64,000 nt of DNA, from NCBI RefSeq assembly GCF_008831285.2, contig NC_045138.2:5115205-5179204 (forward strand), written 5' to 3'. Below the pieces are notes generated by a model. The model had not been told where the DNA came from. It saw only the letters and a program-made list of their open reading frames with translations, and did no database searches. Position 1 is the stretch's first letter. Each line of letters opens with the position of its first letter. A program made the translations under genes and the position numbers. Below, in pieces: positions 1-13,000 of the stretch. This DNA is from Nymphaea colorata. Lineage: Eukaryota > Streptophyta > Magnoliopsida > Nymphaeales > Nymphaeaceae.

Positions 1-3000
1 TTTTGGACCATAAGAGGGATCCTGGCCTTATAGATAACGTGTCTTGTAACGTTACCGTGTTACTGCAGTCTAGGTTGGTTTAAGCGCGGAAGAGATGTTC
101 TTTGTATTGATTTTGGGTACGGCTGCATGTTCATTGGGACCGAGAGAGAGCTGCTTATTTTTCTTTTTACTGATTTCTAGTGATCTTTAGGAGCTAAATG
201 ATTGTCCCTTTTGGTCTATTCACGAATTGAACATAAAAAGAAACTCAGAGAGTGTTTATGAGAACATTGTGTTTCTAAAATGTTCTTATAACACATGATC
301 TAAGATCATCCTGATCTTACTCCCAAGAAATATGGCGTGATTACAGATTCTAGTGTTTGATATATTAACACTGTCTTTTCCAGAACAAAAATAGTCTGAT
401 TGCAGTAGCTTTCAAAAAGGTTCATTGGTCCAAATTGCTCGAAGCTCAAGCCTTAAAAGCTTAAAGCTGGCAATTCAGAAAAATACAAATAAGACGTAAG
501 CCTGGAGGCGAAAGAGTTTTTTGAGGCATAAACTTTATTGCATCTAAGATCAAATATTAAAATAAGTTTGATGGCTTTTCGATAGGGCATGCATAAATTT
601 TTGAAGTCATTTTGTTGTTTTTCAGAAAATACTTTGTAGGCACTCATTTTCTAAACTCAACAAATTTCATTTGCTGGAAGCAGGTTACTTTTTTAGGGCA
701 TTTTACCAGTGGAATTCCTCAACCACTAGGCGCCACATGTTACAGATTGGCACATGACGTCAGTTGGTTGGGTCATTCTACGTTGCATGTGAAATGTCTT
801 GGAGGACAAGTCACCCTCTTTTGTCTTCCAGAGCCCAAAAAAGGCACAGTAGTGAAGAGTCTGTGACAAACGTGATGTTGAAACTTAGAAGGCCTTCAAT
901 CAAGTCTCAATTAATGTTTACTCAATATTTGATCTTCCTGAAAACCGACGTAAAACTCTTTGAGTTTCTCTCGCCGTCCTAGAAAAAATAATGCAAAAGC
1001 ATGGGCAAATTTTTATATTGTCAAAAATAACCATAAGTTTTCGATCCTTGTTAAAAAAATCGTTTTAATTCATCCTAAGTTAACAGCAACTTAGGTTTGA
1101 AGGTTATAAAGCTCAAACACCTTCAGTCAACACAAATACAAAAAATCAATGATTTGTCATGGTCTCTTGAACCATACGTACTAATATTAGGGAAATGTCA
1201 TATTTCCAGCGTACCTCTTGTCTATGATCCCAAAATAAGAACACCTTTTATAAATTTCTTAACAAGAACTTTTTTTTTTTTAACACAGTAAGGACTTGAA
1301 ATAAGTTTCCGCTAACATAAAAAACGGAGATGGTTGAAATGGTAATTACATAATCTAGTAATTGAGGGAAATATTAAAAAACTGCAGCTGATACTTTCCA
1401 TTTCTCGAGTTAAGAAGGATTTAGATGACAACATTAATCCAAACTGCAGACTGTATTGAAAGGTGGCGAAAAAGTGGTTTTTCCTCAATAATAGGCAAAC
1501 GGTAGACCTAGAAAAAAAATCTTAATGTTCTACATAATTAACTCAATCCATGTATCTAGTTAATAAATTAAATATAAATTAATTGAATGCTGAACATATT
1601 CTCTTTATTCATGCTAGAAATTATCCTACAGTAACTTAAATATATCTACAATGATAGAAATGTTTCATTTTTAAAGGGCAAAACAGCCTCATGGTTCCTT
1701 CCCATTAACCATGAAAAAAAATTAAGTATATTTCAACAGTCGCCACAAAAGTTCGATGTCTTTTTATAATGCCAAATCTTTAGATTCATCTTGGAAAATA
1801 AACCCTAAAGAAAGCATTGCACGATTTGTCAAATCGCTCATATCTTTTCCTATTTCATGTGGCATGATAAATTTATGTCCAACCATGCCAACGTGAACTG
1901 TGAATTCAAGATTTGATGTTCCCAGTATGCCAAATCTTTCTCTCTCTGGATTTTTGCCAATACTCTTCAATAGCTTTGCATGTTTTTTGCTCTTTCAATA
2001 TTCTCAGTAATGCACAATAAAACTGGTTTAGAAAGTTATATTACTTTAAAATAAAAACGCAAATTATTTTCATAACAGTTCCAACAAGTTATTTGACGAA
2101 TATCAGCTAGGAAGCTCATATGAGTCAGCCTGGGATGAGACAAGGCCAACTTCAATCGGATTGAGTTAAGCCGACCATTCACTATTTCTGTTCTTTTAGT
2201 AATGTTCATTTTATTAGTTCAAGTGTAATATTGTTTCCAGCTTTCAGGGGACATAGCATAGTTGGTCAGGCTGATGGGCCGATGAAAAACAAGTCATCAG
2301 TTTGATTCACTATTCTTTTAGATAGCAAACGTTGACAAACAACATAGCATAGTTGGTCAAGCTGATGGGCCGATGAAAAACAAGTCATCAGTTTGATTCA
2401 CTATTCTTTTAGATAGCAAACGTTGACAAACACCCTCTTAATTTAAAGAAAGTGACTATAAGTTCAGCTAGATCCTAAAAAATCCTAAACCTTGGGAGCA
2501 AGAGAAAGGGAGAGAGACTTGGGTCCTCTTCGGATATCCATAACCCATATTGTTTTGAAATTAAAGATTTCCAAACACTTTTCAATTCCTACTTATTCGA
2601 ACATGGAATTGTAGATAAGAAAGTTTAAGATTTACGAGCTGAAAAAAATCAAAACACTTGGAAACTTATACAACGTTCCAAATTTATAAAATGGAAATCA
2701 AAATAAAGCAGACCAATGAGAATTTAAGCTCTGAAAAACTTGTTACTTAAAAACTAAGACAATGTTCCAATTTTTTTTTTCCATGTTGTCAACAAACACT
2801 AGATGGAAATCTAGGGGATCATAATCCAAGTTCAACAAACGCGCCCACATTTTGGAATGGAGATGCAAATCCCCATTCTACTGATTCCTGTATTCAAAAC
2901 CTGAGATTTGAATCCCAAGATTTCAATCCTAGTGCTGGCAAACGCTACCTTAGTGCAAAACTGGCTTATGAGCACGGACCCGTGTTGATTTATAACAGGT

Positions 3001-3976
3001 TATTTGACATTTTCTAATCAATAAACAATTTTAAATATTAAATAACAAAAAATGATTGATATTTTTAAAATGGTTATCGGTCAAAACTGTTTTTGTTTGC
3101 ATTGTTACTCACAACAGGTCATGTTCATTCATAAGTTCATAACTATTAATTAAATAATTTCAAACTGAGAGGCAATTTATCGTTTGTTTAATCAATGGTG
3201 AAAGTTAAAAATATACGGCTACAAATATTAACAAAGGTTTATAATGCAACAAGTTCTTTTAACAAAAGTTTGTAATGTACTTAGCATGAATATTAACAAA
3301 GCCTTATGGTGCAACAAGTGCTTGCAACAACATTTTGTAATATATTCAGTGAGACAACTTTTAATGTTTAGCCATTCGGCAAAAATGTGCATTTCCGACA
3401 GAGAATTGCTTGGCCATTGTTTCTAATAACAAAATACACATTTTGCGATGATTTTTTGTAACACATAAAAATATAACCATCCAATCATAGAGATAGGGTC
3501 ACCCAACCATATAATTAAGGTCTTTCTTCTAAAGTAGATGAATGATTGAAGGAAAAAAGAAAATATGTGAATTAATACTAGATGACAAAAATGCTTATCA
3601 TTTTTTTCTTGTCAATTTTCTTTTTGACCATCATTAGATCAGATGACGGAGGTTAATTAGAGTATATATAGAAAATGATAAACGAAAGACCTTATATAAT
3701 TTCTTTTGCCAAAGCTGATGTTGGAGATGGCCGATGGAGCATATTTCCTTACTCTAACATTGGGAGGCTTCTTACAAATATCCGCAGCTTAAGCCCCTGT
3801 TAGTAAGTTATGGCGGTTGTAGAATTTTTGCTCGCCGAGAACAAAACAGAAAATGCGGAGGGGAGATTGCTAACGTGGATGGTATTGGACTTCTCACTGA
3901 CCATTTAACAAATACTATTGAAGAGAGCCCCTTTTTCCTTTTTCACGTACCCACCTTCCTCTCGTCCCGGGATATA
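1..3976. other. Intergenic DNA and possible 5' leader of the sirtuin gene
   Basis: No gene could be recognised here. Short open frames on both strands (for example around 612-866 + and 1764-1970 -) show no known motif and are probably chance. The first 300 bases could be the 3' untranslated end of a gene lying to the left, but nothing proves it. The stretch holds a 91-bp tandem duplication (2251-2432) and a diverged 66-bp one (about 3224-3352). The last part, about 3700-3976, is probably the promoter and leader of the sirtuin gene. An in-frame upstream ATG-containing frame starts at 3875. Confidence 0.5.
2251..2432. repeat. 91-bp tandem duplication
   Basis: Two head-to-tail copies, 2251-2341 and 2342-2432, each begin ACATAGCATAGTTGGTCA and end with CGTTGACAAACA. 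I see a single base difference between them (G to A, early in the unit), so the duplication is recent compared with the other repeats in the window. Confidence 0.9.
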
Positions 3977-5884
3977 ATGGCGGTGTCTTTTAATCCTTCT
4001 GGCAGGGTAAGTTTTCCCTTGCTATTCATTCCTGTTTCGCTATCTTATGTGATGATTTCCTCCATTATTCTTCTTCTTGGTAGTGAGTTATTGTGTTCAC
4101 TGGTTCATTTGCGTGTTTTCTGAGAAAAAATCCTAACCACAATCTTGAGTTCATTTAGAAAGGGAAGCCCTACTACTGGCATTCAATGGGAACCATTTGG
4201 AACTCAAAATCCTTTCGTGGGGAGCAGTTAGTTACTTACTTTTCCGTAATTTATATCCATTTATTGTGTGAAGCGGCACAATTTGATGCGTGATATGCGT
4301 TATTGGAGGTGTTACTTACTTTCCGTAATTTCTATCAATTTATCGTGTGAAGCGGCACAATTTGGTGCATGAAATGCGTTATTGGAGGTGTAGACAAAGA
4401 GTAAAGAGAATGTCTTGGTTGGAGATTTGAGTAAGTTTTTATGGGTATGGTGAACCCAAGATATTGGCATAAAGCAGGCGCATGTCGGCCAAACAAATTG
4501 TTGAAGTGACAGCTTAGGTAACCCTGTAGCGGAAAGTGATAAGTGCATAAGTTCCACCGTAGAATTGCCACCGTGGTCTAAATTCCAAGTTCCAAAATGT
4601 GATCTCCAAGATCGTAAACGGCAGTCTGCTATATTTGATATACATTTGTTCGTTTAAACATGCATGATATGTTTTATCTTCAAATTTCATAACTGCGCCC
4701 TTTTCCAGTACAAAGTTCAGGATTTATGGACTGTTTGCATTTGAGTAGATCCTCCAAGAAACTTCAATTACATAGAATTGGTTGCAAAATGAGGTATGAG
4801 GATTGCTGGACCATTCACATTTGAATAAATCCTGCAAGGCGTTTCAATTACATAAACTTGTCCGTGGCACAAATGAGTATGATTTATTTTTTTTTCCTTC
4901 GTACCTTTTGTGTTGTTTTTATCTACCAAACTTTGAGGAGCTGTCTGGTGGTGCTTATTAGTGATAATTAGTCATACTGAGGAACAAAATGGTGATAATA
5001 AACATTAGTTAATAATTTCTTTATGATGCTTGAGGCAAGTTACTTGCTAACTGATATTGTTACAAAAATTTAAAGTTCCCTGTGCATGAGTTTAAGCTTA
5101 AGATGTAGTCTGCATATGGAATTTCAAGCTAAAGGGTTTACTGTATCAATGGCAATTTATTTACTGCTTCCATTACCATGCAGCTTTTTAGGAGTTGTGA
5201 AAGAGTCTTTGGAAGAGCCATCGAGGGTAAGCCCTTTTTCTTTGGATTGGCTGAGAATGTCATTTACAATAAAAAGGAAAAATTGATCATGGATATGGTA
5301 TCTTATGATTATTTGGAAAAATTTCAAAAGAACAACCAGATATTACAATCGGAAAAACGAACTAAGGTCTCATTATTGGTAATGACACCCGATGCTTTTC
5401 AGGTCAGTAATGGAGCTACATGTACGCTGGTATAGACAGTTACCTAGACCAGCACACAAATTTTTTAAATTTCATATGGATGTCTTCAACTTTTGTGTAT
5501 TTATATGTATTGGTGCCCCTTAAGATATGAAAATTTTTGAAATAGTGCCCCTTAGCGCAAAATGTCTATTTGTAGTAGAAGTAAATTTTTTTGCCCATTA
5601 AACATAAAAGAATAATGATTCCTAAAATGGTGCCCATGAGAAGAAGGAACAACCAAGCATTTCCAGCGATCTGACTAAAAAAGAATTGACAAGATATGCC
5701 TGGTCGATTTGAATTAAAACGAAAAACTGTCCTCTTAAAAACCACCACAGAATGCAGTCGACATCATAGAGGAGCCTGTGGATATGTTCTCTCTTGGATA
5801 GGGCAAGGTAAAAAAAGCTTCATCAAGGAATTGGGATGGTAAAGGAGAAGATAGTCAGCGACAGATGACTACTAGCCACAGAGA

Positions 5885-5930
<46 letters not shown>

Positions 5931-7007
5931 CTTGACAACAAGGATGATGAAGCAAGTCGAATTACTACAAGGCTGTAGATGTTAATTGTTAAAGAGGCGA
6001 AGAAAACATGCAGCATGTAAATTCAATAATCAAGACTAAGAAAGCAAGGTAACTTCGAGGGTTCTCTAGTCATTTAATTCATTATCTTGTATCTAAGATA
6101 ACCCATGTTGTTTTTGGTTAGCAGTCCAGAACTCGGGTGCTTTTAAAAATATCAAAACCTTGTCGTGCTTTATATTGTCATCAAAACTTTAGTTTTGTTT
6201 ATGAAAGTTTCTACAATCACTTTACTTTTTCTTTATTCTTATCATTTTTAATATCTTACCAATATGCTTATGTCACCATTGATCTCCTTGGTGTTGGCCT
6301 GTAGCTGGCAGGTGCATGGGAATTCATCTCAATTTGTTACCATTCTTGGGTTTGAAGGTTGGACCATTTTCTGGCCTTTACGGTGGAAATATTACTTATA
6401 AGATATGCTTTGCCAAGTCTATGACAACACAGTACAGATCCCCCAAGCCTGTATTGGCTACAGTCAATGACAAGAAGGTTGTAGGAGCTTTTTTGAAAGA
6501 CAGAAAGTTGGTTCCTCCGTGTGACCCTCCTAGTGCGAAAGACATTAACCTTTTGCATGAATTTATTGATAAGAGGTCTATTTTCTGGAAACGTCTTCTT
6601 TAGTTTTAGTTTGTTTGTCTAAGATACTTATCTAGATATGGTTTTTGTATACATGGGTTGCCTAATATCCCTGAATCCTTTTACTAACTAGGATTGCAGT
6701 CATAAGCTTATGGTGTTGACCGGAGCAGGAATGAGTACTGAGTGTGGGATTCCTGACTATAGAAGGTAGTTTTTAGTTTCTATAGTTCTTCATGTTAAAA
6801 ACCAAATTAGTAGATGGTGACTATATATTTGACTATATATTATTGGATATATTTGTTGTCTGGAATATATTTTGAGAACTGCATTTATTAGGTTTGTTAA
6901 TCCTCTATTCAAATCAGTATTCTATGCTATGTCACATAGGTACGGGTGCGGGTGCCGGTACGGGTACCAATCATTTTCCAAAAACTTGGGTGCGGGGGTA
7001 CGGCTGT

Positions 7008-7043
<36 letters not shown>

Positions 7044-10000
7044 CAAAAAAATTACAAACAAAATAGCATATTCATGAATCATTAAATCATGATCCAAAAT
7101 TTGTAGATACTAAGAATTTCAAGACAAAAAATCTGTCATTTGGGAGTTCCAAGGGGCGAAAAGGCAAAGAACGAGAGGGGCAAGGGGGGGAGAGGTGAGA
7201 GGGTGAGAGGGTGAGGGGGAGGAGAGGCGAGAGGATGAGAAAGGCAAGAGGGCAAAGGCATCGTACGAGAGAGGGGAAAAAATGGTTTTTTAAAACGTGC
7301 AGTGGACCATTTTGGACTCGGTCAACTTTGACCAAGTCTAAAAATGGTTGGATTCGACCTCGGGTACTTTGACCGTACCCGACATGGTCAACGCCGCACC
7401 CGAGCCGTACCCGTACCCGTACTGGTGTCATACTGTTACGGTGCTGGTACTGCTCCTTTGGAGCAGTACCCGTGTTACAGAGATCATATGAAATATGACC
7501 TCTAGGGCAGCTCACTTTCTTCTGCTTATTAGATATATAAAAGGTAAATTGCCATGTGTGACTAAGAGTTAGGCTTCCATACATTTACACAAGTCTTCAT
7601 ATTTGGTATCATTTTTAACCTCTTTCTTAATGTTTTGATCTTCATCCATGAACTTTCCTGTGTATTCATTAGACTGATTTGACTCTGTCACAGTCCGAAT
7701 GGCGCATACAGTTCTGGATACAAACCAATGACTCATCAGGTGTGTTTTTAAAATGATGAGTTGTTTCTACTTTCATAGTTGTCTGTTTTGATTTCTTTTA
7801 GTTTATTGCTAGCGAAAGTTTTGTATTTGAGGAATTTGATTTTCACTGGCCATAAGTTTTACCACGTTTAAGATGTCAGTTTATGACGTTAGTTTTTTTA
7901 AGTTTTTTTGTTCCCCTGTGATCTTATGCATTGGCATTCCTGGTCTAGTTAGTGTCATGATGGCCTTATGAATTAATGTGCAACTTAAATGAAAAGCATT
8001 CAAGATATGCAATTATTCTCCATTGATAATGAAATTTATTATTTCTTGAGAGCTTGCAGCATTAGTGAGCAAGCTTACGATGCCTGTAAGTGCTGAGACC
8101 TATATGGAATTGGAATGGGTTGAAGCTGGTGGTAGTGTGGAATTTTCTTTTGGTTCATAAAAATTTTGACACTCTTTACCACATTCTTATGGAAACTATT
8201 TGATTTCTTGATGTGTATGTTCTGTGGGAACGGAATTATCTTCAGGATTATGCTAGGGAGATTGTTTTTTGTCTTTAAGGTGAATAAGGTACTGAAAGAA
8301 AACAGAAAAACATCGTACCTAAAGTCAAACCAATCCTGTTTTTAGGGTAATTAATCATAGTCTCCTTCAACTGGTCATCTTGAGAAATCGTAATGACAAC
8401 ACACTTGAACATTTTATGTGACCTAATTTATTTAAAATATTATTTATGTCACATGGACTCTTCAAAAAAGGGGCAGCACCCACTTCGACGTGACATAAGT
8501 GTGGGCACGGACATGGGTGTGGCTCCAACACAAGCCCCAAAAGCACCCTCTCTTATTCAAAATTTTCTTCTCTCTGTCTCTCTCTTTCTTTATTTACAGT
8601 AATAACAGTAAAAAAAGGACAGGTTGAGATATAATACTTTTTTTTTTCTTTTCCTGTACTCAAGATGAGGTTATCATTGTTATTTGACTGGAATAGTTCT
8701 TTCATCTTTGTAAACTTTTTTGACTGGTTGGCCTGTTTCCAGCTTATTTTTCAAGACAAGACAAAGTTAATTGATCCAGAAACATTTGAAACTTGAAATT
8801 GTTTGCTTTAATGATCATTGTCTTCGTAATGTAGCTCATTCTGCATGGTGTTGGGCATGTCTTATGACAAAAATGTAGTCTGTTTGGCAAAAGTGCCTTT
8901 TTCATGGAAAGTTGTGACGCTGTAGGTAAGCTGATTCTTGAGGAGTCCCAATGGGTAAATAACCTTACTACTGTGTGTCCATTACTGCCATGTACATGTT
9001 TTTGCAATTTTAGCTTCAGATATATGTTGTTTTCCTATTTGGTCATTGCTTAATCTTAGATGTGTTGGAGCATGATGCACAAAAGGGCTGCTTAGAATAG
9101 GGTGTTGTGTGTGCAGTGATTGAATATGAGATGCTATTTTCATCCAAGTACAGAGTCTTTTTTTCTTTTTTTTTTTCCAGCTAAAATATAGGTTTAAATT
9201 CCACATGAACTCCATTGAAAAATTTTGCACTTACAGGAATTTGTTCGATCAAGTCGAGCTCGTAGGCGGTATTGGGCAAGGAGTTATGCTGGGTGGAGAA
9301 GATTCACAAAGGCACAGCCTGGGGCAGCTCATATAGCACTAGCTTCACTTGAAAGAATTGGTCGATTGGATTTTATGGTTACACAAAATGTTGACAGGTA
9401 AAAGCAGTAGAATCTTTTCTTTTGATGTGGGATGTCAGGGAGGACCTTTTCACTTCATATATTTCCTTTTTCTTATTCACAGATTACATCATCGTGCTGG
9501 AAGCAGTGCACTTGAATTGCATGGGACTGTATATTCTGTCATTTGTTTGGAATGCGGTCATACCTTCTGCCGCCATTTATTCCAGGACCAACTCCGGTCT
9601 CTTAATCCACTGGTCTGACATTAGTACAATTCAATGTTTTCTTTGCTGTGGAAAATGGTGGAAAATTATAGAATAATCTGTTGTATGAGTTAGCATCTCT
9701 AAATTCCTAGGTAGGAGTTCAGTGGACAGTGGACATGGTATCCACGTAGATCATTACTTCCACAAATGCATGATTAGCCAATACACTTGATCCAATTCTT
9801 GCATTTAACGTTGTAAGTTCAAACTGGAAACTACATGTAAGCAAAGAAAGTCAGCTGGTTACTCTCTTTGTACACTTAAAGGGGAGCCATACTTATTTTG
9901 ATGCTTCAAGACACAAGGAGTCTCGGGCAGTTAAAATTATGTAGGATGTACGGATGTGGAAATGCAGTCTGTATCCTTTTTCACATAATAGGCTTCAGCA

Positions 10001-13000
10001 TCTTCAATGTTTCCTTTTCCTTAGGCCTTTTAAAGTTCATTGACATTTTATGTTTCTAATTCATGCTTATATTTAAGACTTCTTTAGTGTTTTTCCTTAG
10101 TCATTTTATGTCTCCCCTCCTTCCCCTCCCCCTTCCCCCCAACACCAAACAACCATTTTTCTTGATTAGTCTTGTTAAACTGTTGAGCATGAAGACTGAT
10201 GTCTTTTTGCAGTGGGCTTCAGCACTTGAGCATTTGGAAGATGGAGATCCTGGTTCAGATGCAAATATTGGAATGATTCAACGGCCTGATGGTGATATAG
10301 ATGTTGACGAGAAATTTTGGGAGGACAAGTTCCAAATTCCCAATTGCCAACAATGTAATGGAACATTGAAACCCGATGTGAGTTCCTCCATTAAAGTTGG
10401 AAATTTTACAATGTGCTTATATTTTAAGCTTAAATGCATATACTTTCTTATTCTGGGAAGATGTATAGGGTTTGCTTTGTCCATTGGCTATAATTTTAAC
10501 CATGGGTCGTAAAATGTTTCTGCCCCACATGAAAGTGCTAGATTTGAGCATAAGATAGAAATTGCTTTAGTAAAGTCATCTCTAGTTGTTAGTTTAAATA
10601 ACGTTGCAGTAGCTGGCAATGTCAGGATTTTTGCTTATTGTGAATTTTCTTTTCTCTGTAGAATGTGTTTGGTCCAGTTAAAAAAAGCCATCCGAACCGG
10701 TGCTAGGAGATGCATCAACTTGTAAATTAACCTAACTACTTTTGAATTGGTTTGTCATGATTTCCAGAAAAATATATGTGAGATCACTTAAGCCTAGGTG
10801 CACTCTAATAATGGAATTAGTCCTGAAAGAGCTTCTCTTCAATCTTCAGTAGAAGTTTTTGAAACATAAACATCAGATAGGCACCACCCACACCATAGTT
10901 ACAGTTATAGTGTTCAATTTGTTGTTTCTGAGTATACGAAAAAATAAAAATTTCAATAATGGCTGATAGTCAATAACTGCTGATATGGTATGAACAAGAA
11001 ACTTCAGGTATCACCAACTTTTACAGAGGTCAACATTCATCTAGTTCAGCACTTTCAAGAAAGTTGATGGGATAAAGTCATAATAAAAAACAATCTCTCA
11101 TTCATTTGAGTAGACTTTTGTACTTCCAATTAAAGGCTTTCTATGTGACACTTGGTTTTCTTACACTGCTGTATTATAGTTCTAAATGACGTATTGTCTG
11201 AAGGATATCACCAAGCGTTTTGTAATGAAGCTTCTTGTCACATTTGAAGTTTCTAATGGATCTCTCAAAATGCCCTAACAATTGTGCAAGTTGCTCACTT
11301 GGCAAATCATGCAACCATACTGTGAAGGCATAAAAAGCTCCATTGGAATTCATTAATGTAAGGAATCCAAGTTGCAAATCTATGGCTGCTTTCAGCCAAG
11401 CCGCAATGGTAAGGCAAGCTGGATGATGGCTGGCAAACTTGGGTAGGCCATGAATTGACTTACCCAAATTGACTTCGCTGCAGTTCTAACTAACTGAAAA
11501 TAAGTCTTCATACTTGCTTATGACCAAACTTGGTCAAGTCAACAGTTTGACTTGCTCAAAGCGACAAACGTTGCTGAGTGAACTAAGTTTTATCGTTGAG
11601 TTTGGCCAAGTCAACTGAGCTGTGAAATGTAAAGTAATCTTTTATTCTATTGTTCTATTTATGGTCGTATCATCATAAATATAGCGGACCTTTTTTTTAC
11701 TTATTACTATTATTTACGTGATAAAATTACTTGTACGTTTAATTTTTGGTTTTTACGTTATGTCATTCATTTTTAATACATAAAGCCTCTGAGTCACCAA
11801 ATTGACTCATCTGAGTCATTGGGTTCACATGAGCTGATCCAGTAGGGAGCCCAGTTGCCAATAGTATTTGTGACTACCAATAAACTAGCCTGAGTTGTGC
11901 ACCAAGTTGCCTTTTCTGGAGAAAATGCTAACCTTTGGGCTCTGGAGTTAGTCCAGACTCCAGAGGGAAACAGTGAGAGATTAAGCATGATACGATACCA
12001 GATTCTAGGAAAGGATGCATCTTAGGATTTGCTATCAGCACATCATATGGAAAAACCGGAGTAAATTTGACTTTCTATTAGTGAAATTTTAGTGGAAAAT
12101 AATAGGGTATTGCTCATATATTGCATCTCATTCTGTTCTTCATAGTTTTCAGGTTTAATGTTCGTGTCATTGTTTAATATGCTGACTGTAAATATGTTTC
12201 ACATCAAAGGTGTGCTTATGCATCTAAGAGACTGGGGCTACGTTTAGAGATAATCTTGAGCTAATATTTCCTTTATAATTTTGAATTGTTGAAGGTTGTT
12301 TTCTTTGGAGACAACGTTCCAAAGGATAGAGCTGACAAAGCCATGGAAGGTGCGAAAAGCTGTGATGCTTTACTAGTGGTTGGGTCATCTGTGATGACAA
12401 TGTCTGCTTATCGGCTTGTCAGGTGAATACGTTATGATTAATTTTCTTTGAATCCTTGATAAGGGAGTATAGTTTTATCATCACCCAATATGAGCAGCCT
12501 TAATTTCTCCAATGTGGCACATTGATTGATATAAAATATTAAAAACCTCTCTCTAAGGGACTCAAAAAAGAAAAACCACTGTCAATTTGTGTACCTTGTA
12601 TGTTGGGTAAAACTCATATTACTGAAAGTAAACAAAAACGATGGCATTTTCTTACTACAGTATGGAGTGATTGCTTGGTGGATTGAAGTTCCTTTGTTAA
12701 GCATGTTCATCTTCTGGAGGTAGAGGAATTCATTTTAGGGTCTTTTTTGTGACAAAGAAAGACCATCGGATCATGTTGGTTTTTGCTATGCATGAAGCTG
12801 GAACAGATGAGAATGATTAACATGTCAGTCCTGAGGTTCATCAATTCCGATCTAGTTAGTTCATGGTTAGTAGGTGATGCTTGAGTTCTGATCTCAATGC
12901 TGATAAATTCATTAGATGCATTTTTGTTTCCTGATACGAGACGTAGTCAGCATCATATCTTGTTTCTCTTTAGTGCCCAACTTTTGGGTTAAATTGATTA

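Noticed and set aside
7087-7584. 165-residue minus-strand frame
   Set aside because: It results from purine-rich tracts and GGGTAC repeats in a transposon inside an intron; no domain is visible.
11174-11467. 97-residue frame on the minus strand in sirtuin intron 8
   Set aside because: It looks protein-like in composition but has no motif I know and no supporting splice partners, and it lies in an intron of the sirtuin gene. Left out as a gene.
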